From NCBI GenBank assembly GCA_035528235.1, contig DATKZB010000039.1, forward strand, positions 1 to 6,289: DNA of 6,289 nt. The letters are read 5' to 3'. Position numbers and translations under genes: made by a program. The stretch's first letter is position 1, and the number at the start of each line of letters is the position of its first letter. Positions 1-4,749 of the stretch are shown here, one piece after another. The stretch is from DATKZB01 sp035528235. Its GTDB lineage: Bacteria > Planctomycetota > Phycisphaerae > FEN-1346. The notes below the pieces were generated by a model. It was given only the letters and a program-made list of their open reading frames with translations, was not told the origin of the DNA and did not search any database.

Positions 1-2
1 CA

Positions 3-42
3 CGCGTGTGCCACGGCTTGCTTGCAAGCCGTGCACATAACA
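3..42. repeat. Type B palindromic element, copy 1
   Basis: The 40 bp are identical to 105-144. The centre is a perfect inverted repeat: CACGGCTTGC (12-21), TT, GCAAGCCGTG (24-33). Outer GTG and CAC bases could lengthen the stem across a one-base bulge. It is followed almost at once by a type A element. Confidence 0.85.
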
Positions 43-44
43 CG

Positions 45-79
45 CGCCCGGCAAGCCGGGCGGCTAACACAACAACACG
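45..79. repeat. Type A palindromic element, copy 1
   Basis: The stem GCCCGGC-AA-GCCGGGC (46-61) is a 7 bp inverted repeat around two bases. It is followed by GGCT and a tail rich in A and C (66-79, AACACAACAACACG). The same tail, with small changes, follows copies 3 and 4, so the repeated unit is about 35 bp rather than the stem alone. Confidence 0.85.
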
Positions 80-104
80 CGCCCGGCAAGCCGGGCGGCT
101 AACT
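80..104. repeat. Type A palindromic element, copy 2 (short tail)
   Basis: The 21 bp core at 80-100 is identical to 45-65. The tail is cut to AACT before the second type B element begins at 105, as expected if the copies joined at a recombination or insertion point here. Confidence 0.8.
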
Positions 105-144
105 CGCGTGTGCCACGGCTTGCTTGCAAGCCGTGCACATAACA
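105..144. repeat. Type B palindromic element, copy 2
   Basis: An exact 40 bp copy of 3-42, offset by 102 bp. Its arms are 114-123 and 126-135. It is again followed by a type A core, here one base further on in sequence register, showing that the B-plus-A pair was duplicated as a block. Confidence 0.85.
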
Positions 145-145
145 T

Positions 146-180
146 CGCCCGGCAAGCCGGGCGGCTGACACAACAACGCG
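146..180. repeat. Type A palindromic element, copy 3
   Basis: The core at 146-166 is identical to copies 1 and 2. The tail at 167-180 reads GACACAACAACGCG, differing from copy 1 by a G at the first base and a G at the third-last region. Confidence 0.8.
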
Positions 181-211
181 TGCCGACGCCATCGCCGCTT
201 CGTCGCGCCCG

Positions 212-263
212 GCGCCGACAACATGCGATTGTTAGCCGCGGGGCTTGCCCCGCGCGTCGGCGC
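212..263. repeat. Type C composite palindrome
   Basis: An outer inverted repeat GCGCCGAC (212-219) and GTCGGCGC (256-263) encloses a perfect hairpin CGCGGGGC-TT-GCCCCGCG (237-254). A small AACA/TGTT pairing lies just inside the left arm. Read on the minus strand, the inner hairpin is followed by GGCTAACA, the same sequence that follows type A stems, so this is a relative of type A in the opposite orientation with a changed but still fully paired stem. Confidence 0.7.
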
Positions 264-269
264 GCCATG

Positions 270-304
270 CGCCCGGCAAACCGGGCGGCTGACACGACAA
301 CACG
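270..304. repeat. Type A palindromic element, copy 4, beside the sat stop codon
   Basis: The core at 270-290 differs from the other three copies by a single base (CAAACCGG instead of CAAGCCGG), leaving a 6 bp stem with a four-base loop. The tail at 291-304 is GACACGACAACACG. It sits immediately 3' of sat and would form the first hairpin in the sat transcript trailer. Confidence 0.8.
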
Positions 305-310
305 CGCCCC

Positions 311-1501
311 CTACGCCCGGGGCTCGTTGCGGGCGGCCTCGATGAGAATGGCTGCCACCTCGGGCCGCGTGAACTCCGGCGGCGGGGCCTCGCCCCTCAG
401 GAGCATCTCCCGCACCTTCGTCCCGGAGAGGAACACCCGGTCTTCCTTGCCGTGCGGGCACGTCTTGCTGGAGGCCATGCCGTCGCACTTGCGGCAAAAG
501 AAGGTGTGCTCGAACATGAGCGGCGTGATGCCGATCGCCTGCGGGTCGAACTCGTCGAAGATGCGCTGGGCGTCGTACGTGCCGTAGTAGTCGCCCACGC
601 CGGCGTGGTCGCGGCCCACGATGAAGTGCGTGACGCCGTAGTTCTTCCGCATGATGGCGTGCAGGATGGCCTCGCGCGGCCCGGCGTACCGCATCGAGGC
701 CGGCAGAACCGTCAAGACCACGCGGTCCTTGGGGTAGTAGTTCTCGAACATGACCTCGTACGTCCGCATGCGGACGTCGGCGGGGATGTCGCCCTTCTTG
801 GCCGTCTCGCCCACCAGGGGGTGCAGCAACAGGCCGTCGCATATCTCCAGCGCCGCCTTCTGAAGGTACTCGTGGGCCCGGTGACACGGGTTCCGCGTCT
901 GAAACGCCACCACCCGCCGCCAGCCGCGGCGGTCGAACTCCGCGCGGGTCTCGCGCGGCGTCCAGCGGTACTGGAGCAGGTCCTCGTGCGGCGGCAGGCG
1001 GATGACGTCGACCGGCCCACCCAGGCACACCTCCCCCTGCTCCATGATGGTGGCGACGCCCGGGTGCGCCATGTCGGTCGTCCGGTAGACCTCGCGGGCC
1101 TCGCGATCGCGGTCGTGCTCGTACTTCTCCTCCAGGTGCAGGATCGCAAGGACCGTCTCGGACTCGCCGTCGTACAGGGCGACGTCGGAACCTTCCTTGA
1201 GGTCGTCGGCCCGGCCGCGCGAGGTGCACAGCGTAATCGGCACGGTCCAGGGCTCGCCGGAGGCGAGGTGCATCGTGTCGACGACCGAATCGAACGCGGC
1301 GCGGTTCATGAAGCCCGTCAGGGGACTGAAAGCTCCCACGGCCACCAGTTCCAGATCGCACCGTTCGCGGCGCTGGAGTTCCACGCGTGGCAGCGCGGCG
1401 GCCCGCGCGGCAGCGGCCTCGGCCTCCTCGCCCTGAAGAAGCCGGTTGACGAGGACGCCGCCGTGCGGCGGAATCGGACCTGGCACCTCCTGGTGCGTCA
1501 T
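311..1501 (-). CDS. sat: Sulfate adenylyltransferase (ATP sulfurylase)
   Basis: The enzyme joins ATP and sulfate to give adenosine 5'-phosphosulfate and pyrophosphate, the activating step of sulfate use, in the cytoplasm. The protein is 396 residues, usual for stand-alone bacterial Sat, with no fused APS kinase. It has an N-terminal PUA-like part, then the catalytic domain with QTRNPCHRAHE (201-211), which holds the sulfate/ATP-binding Q, R and two histidines; HPLVGE and KKGDIP (227-240); MRYAGPREA (270-278); and GRDHAGVG (296-303). C336, C339, C348 and H350 form a likely zinc site, as in zinc-containing bacterial Sat proteins. SGTKVRE (359-365) is also conserved. The ATG at 1501 is chosen because GAGGAG (1510-1515) stands 8 bases upstream and a good promoter lies at 1572-1599; the frame is open further upstream to 1711, but that part overlaps the promoter and has no family similarity. 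The role (assimilation or respiration) cannot be decided: no cysD/N/C/H or apr gene is adjacent. Confidence 0.95.
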   Translation of the reverse strand: MTHQEVPGPIPPHGGVLVNRLLQGEEAEAAAARAAALPRVELQRRERCDLELVAVGAFSPLTGFMNRAAFDSVVDTMHLASGEPWTVPITLCTSRGRADDLKEGSDVALYDGESETVLAILHLEEKYEHDRDREAREVYRTTDMAHPGVATIMEQGEVCLGGPVDVIRLPPHEDLLQYRWTPRETRAEFDRRGWRRVVAFQTRNPCHRAHEYLQKAALEICDGLLLHPLVGETAKKGDIPADVRMRTYEVMFENYYPKDRVVLTVLPASMRYAGPREAILHAIMRKNYGVTHFIVGRDHAGVGDYYGTYDAQRIFDEFDPQAIGITPLMFEHTFFCRKCDGMASSKTCPHGKEDRVFLSGTKVREMLLRGEAPPPEFTRPEVAAILIEAARNEPRA

Positions 1502-1509
1502 GTGGCCTG

Positions 1510-1515
1510 CTCCTC
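1510..1515 (-). promoter_or_regulatory. Ribosome binding site of sat
   Basis: Reads GAGGAG on the minus strand, 8 bases before the ATG at 1501. It fixes the start and excludes the 70-codon upstream extension of the frame. Confidence 0.75.
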
Positions 1516-1550
1516 TTCCCCTGCCCCCGGAGTCCGTCGGACCGATGGCA

Positions 1551-1570
1551 CGGCGACGGGGGCGTCGCCG
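1551..1570. promoter_or_regulatory. Palindrome over the predicted sat transcription start
   Basis: Perfect 8 bp arms CGGCGACG (1551-1558) and CGTCGCCG (1563-1570) flank GGGG. The predicted start of sat RNA (near 1565, from the promoter at 1572-1599) falls in the right arm. The position suits an operator, but in such GC-rich DNA a chance palindrome is possible. Confidence 0.35.
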
Positions 1571-1571
1571 C

Positions 1572-1599
1572 AGTCTAGCCGCCACCGGGTCGGTGTCAA
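1572..1599 (-). promoter_or_regulatory. Sigma70-type promoter of sat
   Basis: On the minus strand a perfect TTGACA (-35, 1594-1599) is followed by 16 bases and TAGACT (-10, 1572-1577; four of six consensus bases including the key TA and final T). Transcription would begin near 1565, giving a leader of about 65 bases before the ATG. Confidence 0.7.
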
Positions 1600-1607
1600 G
1601 CGCGACT

Positions 1608-1620
1608 GTCGCGTCGCGAC
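1608..1620. promoter_or_regulatory. Palindrome between the two divergent -35 boxes
   Basis: GTCGCG-T-CGCGAC is a perfect inverted repeat with 6 bp arms. It lies in the 36 bp between the -35 box of sat (ends 1599) and that of the epimerase gene (starts 1636), where a shared regulator could act on both. No known operator is recognised. Confidence 0.3.
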
Positions 1621-1635
1621 GTCGGGCGGAATCTA

Positions 1636-1663
1636 TTGACACCCGGCGGCACAAGCCTACGCT
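1636..1663 (+). promoter_or_regulatory. Sigma70-type promoter of the epimerase gene
   Basis: TTGACA (1636-1641), 16 bases, then TACGCT (1658-1663; three of six consensus bases, including the first TA and last T). The start would be near 1670, with a leader of about 35 bases. The box and spacer length match the sat promoter facing the other way, and both begin TTGACACC. Confidence 0.6.
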
Positions 1664-1704
1664 TGGGGCCTGGCGCAGCGTCGCGCCCCGACAGAAAGGG
1701 CTGC

Positions 1705-2673
1705 ATGGCACCCGTTTACCTCGTCACCGGCGGAGGCGGATTCATCGGGTCGAACCTCGTGCGGGGCCTGCTGGCCCGCGGCGACAACGTCCGCGTGCTC
1801 GACAACTTCTCGACCGGCTTCCGCGAGAACCTCGAAGAAGTCCGCGCCGACGTCGACCTGGTCGAGGGCGACGTCCGCAACGCGGACGCCTGCCTCCGCG
1901 CCGCTCGCGGCGCCGAGGTCGTCTTCCACCTGGCGGCCGTGCCCAGCGTGCCGCAGAGCATGGCCGACCCGCAGACGTCGTTCGAGGCGAACCTGGTGGG
2001 CATGCACCAGATGCTCATGGCGGCCCGCGAGGCCGGGGCGAGGCGGTTCGTCTTCTCCGCCAGCAGCGCCGCCTACGGCGACAGCGAAGACCTGCCCAAG
2101 CGCGAGACGATGCCCATGCTGCCGCTGAGCCCGTACGCCGCCGCCAAGGCGGCCGGCGAACTGTACGCCGCCACGTTCTGGCGGGCCTACGGTCTCCAGA
2201 CGGTCAGTCTTCGATATTTCAACGTGTTCGGACCGCGGCAGGACCCGACGAACCAGTACGCCGGGGTGATTGCGGCGTTCGCGTCGCGGATGCTTCGTGG
2301 CCGGCCCCCCGTCATCTACGGCGACGGCACACAGTCGCGCGATTTCATCTACGTCGAGAACGTCGTCCACGCCAACCTGCTCGCCGCCGGCGCCGACGAG
2401 GTCCACGGCGAGGTCGTCAACATCGGCTCCGCCGAGGCCACCGACCTCAACCGCATGGTCGCCGTCTTCAACGACATCCTCGGGACCGACCTGGCGCCGG
2501 TCTACGACCCGCCCCGCGCCGGCGACGTCATGCACAGCCTGGCCGACATTGCGGCCGCGCGGCAACTGCTGGGGTACGAGCCGCGGGTCCGCTTCGCCGA
2601 GGGCCTTCGCCAGACCATCGAGTGGTACCGCTGGGCCCTCGAGACCGGCTACGGCGGATGGGCACGCCGGTAG
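1705..2673 (+). CDS. NAD-dependent UDP-sugar 4-epimerase (extended SDR family)
   Basis: A cytoplasmic epimerase expected to invert C4 of a UDP-hexose or UDP-N-acetylhexosamine through a 4-keto intermediate, using bound NAD. The 322-residue length is normal. The Rossmann motif GGGGFIG is at 9-15, with D33 at the end of the second strand, which favours NAD over NADP. The catalytic set is S120/S121 and the Y144-x3-K148 pair in SPYAAAK. HLAAVPSVPQS (75-85), YFNVFGPRQDP (171-181) and SRDFIYVENV (211-220) resemble UDP-GlcNAc 4-epimerases of the WbpP/WbgU type more than classical GalE. In the GDVMHSLAD segment (273-281), S278 aligns with the gatekeeper Y299 of E. coli GalE; a small residue there fits N-acetylated substrates. 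The ATG at 1705 follows the weak Shine-Dalgarno AAAGGG (1695-1700) by four bases; an upstream in-frame start at 1636 would overlap the promoter. UDP-glucuronate epimerase or another SDR activity remains possible. It is divergent from sat and convergent with the kinase fusion. Confidence 0.88.
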   Translation: MAPVYLVTGGGGFIGSNLVRGLLARGDNVRVLDNFSTGFRENLEEVRADVDLVEGDVRNADACLRAARGAEVVFHLAAVPSVPQSMADPQTSFEANLVGMHQMLMAAREAGARRFVFSASSAAYGDSEDLPKRETMPMLPLSPYAAAKAAGELYAATFWRAYGLQTVSLRYFNVFGPRQDPTNQYAGVIAAFASRMLRGRPPVIYGDGTQSRDFIYVENVVHANLLAAGADEVHGEVVNIGSAEATDLNRMVAVFNDILGTDLAPVYDPPRAGDVMHSLADIAAARQLLGYEPRVRFAEGLRQTIEWYRWALETGYGGWARR

Positions 2674-2689
2674 GCACCCGGCGCGACAG

Positions 2690-2765
2690 CCGAGCCGCGA
2701 CCGTGCCGCTCGCTTGCGCTCGCGGCTAGCTAAAACACATCCGAGCCGCGACCGTCAGGGAGCGG
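2690..2765. repeat. REP-like patch between convergent genes
   Basis: A 15 bp direct repeat, CCGAGCCGCGACCGT, stands at 2690-2704 and again at 2741-2755. Between them TCGCGGCT (2720-2727) is the reverse complement of AGCCGCGA present in both copies (2693-2700 and 2744-2751), so it can pair with either, giving two mutually exclusive hairpins with loops of 19 or 16 bases. A smaller GCCGC/GCGGC pairing (2705-2709 with 2722-2726) is also possible. The second copy runs through the TGA stop of the minus-strand fusion gene and probably its last codons. No T-run follows, so a role as an intrinsic terminator is unproven. From memory, similar GC-rich repeats are common between planctomycete genes; not checked. 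Confidence 0.65.
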
Positions 2766-4701
2766 GAACCGGTGCGCCGAGCGTCCCTTGGCCAAATGCC
2801 GCCAGGGTCTCCAGATACTGCCGCGGGCGGCCCGTGTCGAACGCCCTGCCCTGGATGACGACGCCCAGGCACCCTTCCTGTCGGCGCATCCGGTCGAGGG
2901 CGTCGGTCAACTGGAATTCGCCGCCCTTGCGGACGTTGTCGTCGTGCAGTTGCTGGAGGTGCTCGAAGATGCTCGGCTTGAGGGCGTAGAGGCCGGAGAC
3001 GCACAGAAAGGCGTCGTTGATGCCGGGCACGCGCAGTTTAGCCTCGGCGTAGTCGCGCGAGGGTTTCTCGGCGAACTCGCTGATGGCCAGCAGCCGCCGC
3101 TCGTCCACCCACTGGCCGCCGACGGTCCCGAAACTCGATATCTCCTCGGGCGGCTGGACGCCCAGGCCCACCACGCTCGATGCGCCCTCGTCGTAGGCCG
3201 CCAGCAACTGGGCCGCGCACGGCTCGTCGGTGCGGCTGCGGTAAACGTGGTCGCCGAGCATCAGCAGGAACGCCTCGTCGCCCACCCACTGGCGGGCGCA
3301 GAGCACGGCGTCGCCAAAGCCCGCCTGCCTCTTCTGGTGAATGAACGTGATGCGGCGGGAGAGGCTTTCGAGGTGGGCGGCGTGTTCCTGGAGCCGGGTC
3401 GGCAGGCTGTTGAAATGCTGCGGCGACAGGATGCCCCGGAAATACGACTCGAAGACGGCCTCGTCCTCGGGCTGGACGATGATGCCGATCTCCTCGATGC
3501 CCGCCCGCGCGGCCTCCTCGACGATGACCTGGATGATGGGCTTGGCGAGGCCGTCGGCGTCGACGATGGGCGCCAGTTCCTTCTTGACGGCCTTGGAGGC
3601 CGGGAACATCCGCGTGCCGAACCCGGCCGCCGTGATAACGGCCTTGCGGATCCGCTTGGGCCGGGTGATGTCCAGCGGCAGGCAGTCCAGCCCGAGGTCG
3701 CGCGAGAGGATTTTGGCGGCCCGGTCGCGCGACTCGGCGTCGCGGGCCACCAGTTGGGCGCACCCGTCGCCCTGGCTGCCAACGCCCTTGCCGCCCCAGA
3801 CAAGGTCCTGGATGGGTTTGTACCCCAGCACCTTGTGCAGGGCCGGCGCCGTGAGTTGGTCGGGGCAGGCGGGCCCCAAGTGGCGGTCGAAGAGGGCCTG
3901 GGCCTCGGTCATGAGGCGGCCGACGGCCTCGACGTCGCCGGTCTCGATGGCCCGGATGGCCTGCTCGGCAATCCGCTTGTTGACGGGCCCCAGGTACTCC
4001 TGGACGCCGCGGTCCAGGTCGTTCGAGGCGAACGGGTACGAGTGGTTGAGGTCGGAGAGGATCTTCTGGGTGTCCTTGCCCTTCTTGAGATTGACGATGA
4101 GCATGTGGAGGTCGCCGCCCGTGCGGAAGGTCCGGACGTCGAGCAGGTCGCCATCGAAGGTCATGAGGACGGGCCGGCTGCCGAAGGCGCAGCCCTGGTC
4201 CATGCGTCCGCATCGCGAGGGGGTGGTCAGTTCGCCGCGGTAGGCCAGTTCCATCTCGCCACGGACCGTCATCTTGAGGTCGTAGATGCGGTTGAAGGCC
4301 CGGGCCACCAGCACGCACACCGCCGCCGACGACGAGAGACCCTTCTTGACGGGCAGGTCGGTCTTGGAGTTGTCGATGACCAGGCCCTGGACGTGATGGT
4401 GGGTCAGGATCTGGTAGGCCACACCGGCCACGTAGGCGAAGGGCCCGCCGCCCTGGGCCTCGGCCAGGAGGGCCTTGGGGTCCATGGGGATCTCGCAGGG
4501 CCCCACGCGCTCGGGGCCGCCCAGGTCGGCCGTCACGACCAGGGCCGACGGGTGCGGCTGGACCTCGGCGTAGATGCCCTGGTTCGTCCCGGTGATGATG
4601 CAATAGCCCTTCTCGAGGGTCGAGTTGATGCGGCGGTACCCGCCGGCCCAGTCGGAATGTTCGCCGAACAGGCAGATGCGGCCTGGCACGAAGATCTTCA
4701 T
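2755..4701 (-). CDS. Fused GHMP sugar kinase / GalU-like nucleotidyltransferase
   Basis: One 648-residue cytoplasmic protein with two catalytic domains. Residues 1 to about 345 are a GHMP kinase. PGRICLFGEHSDWAGG (6-21) contains R8, E14, H15 and D17, matching the catalytic arginine and sugar-binding residues of galactokinase; GLSSSAA (121-127) is the phosphate-binding motif; MDQ with D168 matches the galactokinase catalytic aspartate; GGKGVGSQGDG (303-313) is the third motif. Residues about 351-640 resemble UTP-glucose-1-phosphate uridylyltransferase. GFGTRMFPASK (360-370) is the nucleotide-binding signature, QKRQAGFGDAV (456-466) resembles the GalU motif, D484 in GDH is the likely metal ligand, and EKP (545-547) and FDTG (621-624) are conserved. 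The linker is only a few residues. Together they would convert a free sugar to sugar-1-phosphate and then an NDP-sugar, probably UDP-sugar. Candidates are galactose, an N-acetylhexosamine, glucuronate or a pentose; the sequence does not decide. The frame is unbroken. The ATG at 4701 follows AGAAGG (4710-4715) by eight bases. It probably shares a transcript with the propeller gene 48 bp upstream. Confidence 0.88.
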   Translation of the reverse strand: MKIFVPGRICLFGEHSDWAGGYRRINSTLEKGYCIITGTNQGIYAEVQPHPSALVVTADLGGPERVGPCEIPMDPKALLAEAQGGGPFAYVAGVAYQILTHHHVQGLVIDNSKTDLPVKKGLSSSAAVCVLVARAFNRIYDLKMTVRGEMELAYRGELTTPSRCGRMDQGCAFGSRPVLMTFDGDLLDVRTFRTGGDLHMLIVNLKKGKDTQKILSDLNHSYPFASNDLDRGVQEYLGPVNKRIAEQAIRAIETGDVEAVGRLMTEAQALFDRHLGPACPDQLTAPALHKVLGYKPIQDLVWGGKGVGSQGDGCAQLVARDAESRDRAAKILSRDLGLDCLPLDITRPKRIRKAVITAAGFGTRMFPASKAVKKELAPIVDADGLAKPIIQVIVEEAARAGIEEIGIIVQPEDEAVFESYFRGILSPQHFNSLPTRLQEHAAHLESLSRRITFIHQKRQAGFGDAVLCARQWVGDEAFLLMLGDHVYRSRTDEPCAAQLLAAYDEGASSVVGLGVQPPEEISSFGTVGGQWVDERRLLAISEFAEKPSRDYAEAKLRVPGINDAFLCVSGLYALKPSIFEHLQQLHDDNVRKGGEFQLTDALDRMRRQEGCLGVVIQGRAFDTGRPRQYLETLAAFGQGTLGAPVPAP

Positions 4702-4732
4702 GGTTGCACCCTTCTTCCTGGCGGACCGTCAA

Positions 4733-4745
4733 GGCCCGGCGGGCC
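4733..4745 (-). other. Short hairpin between propeller and fusion genes
   Basis: GGCCC-GCC-GGGCC on the minus strand, 5 bp arms around three bases, four bases after the propeller stop codon. It has no U-tract after it (UUGAC only), so it is too weak to call a terminator. It might slow 3' decay of the upstream message or mean nothing. Confidence 0.3.
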
Positions 4746-4749
4746 ACGC

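Larger units (their letters stand above)
1..306. repeat. Gene-free cluster of REP-like palindromic elements
   Basis: No credible gene lies here; the open frames crossing it are simply read through repeats. The stretch is built from three related kinds of short GC-rich inverted repeat, each with a GGCAAGCC or GGCTTGC-type core. Type B occurs at 3-42 and 105-144, type A at 45-79, 80-104, 146-180 and 270-304, and type C at 212-263. A segment of about 60 bp (B followed by A) is duplicated with a 102 bp offset and is nearly identical. The cluster ends 4 bp from the sat stop codon, so sat mRNA would run into these hairpins. No T-run follows any stem, so they are not classical intrinsic terminators. 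The organisation resembles REP/BIME clusters, which in other bacteria are spread by single-domain tyrosine transposases (RAYTs); that link is inferred, as no transposase is in the window. Confidence 0.8.

Noticed and set aside
212..304. Intrinsic terminator of sat
   Set aside because: Strong hairpins are present but none is followed by a U-tract on the minus strand; they fit the repeat family better.
1..306. CRISPR array
   Set aside because: The repeats are of several types, are not evenly spaced, and lack unique spacers of constant length; the intervening bases are themselves repeated.
6..587. 193-residue open frame starting in the repeats
   Set aside because: Its first half is translated palindromic repeat and the rest is antisense to sat.
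99..1361. 420-residue open frame on the minus strand
   Set aside because: A low-complexity shadow of sat running into the repeat cluster; sat has all family motifs in its own frame.
452..1639. 395-residue open frame on the plus strand opposite sat
   Set aside because: Antisense shadow typical of GC-rich DNA. It would cross both divergent promoters and shows no recognisable motif.
1502..1711. 70-residue N-terminal extension of Sat
   Set aside because: It overlaps the sat promoter and the start of the epimerase gene, is arginine-rich without Sat similarity, and a good GAGGAG site fixes the start at 1501.
1446..2729. 427-residue open frame overlapping the epimerase
   Set aside because: Arginine-rich out-of-frame reading of the epimerase gene.
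3650..3700. Frameshift or sequencing error creating the kinase-transferase fusion
   Set aside because: The frame is continuous through the junction, both domains are complete and there is no ribosome site or start codon just before the transferase domain; only a lost stop codon could not be excluded from one sequence.
4727..4732. TTGACG as the -35 box of a separate promoter for the kinase fusion
   Set aside because: No acceptable -10 box follows, and transcription would begin at or after the ATG.
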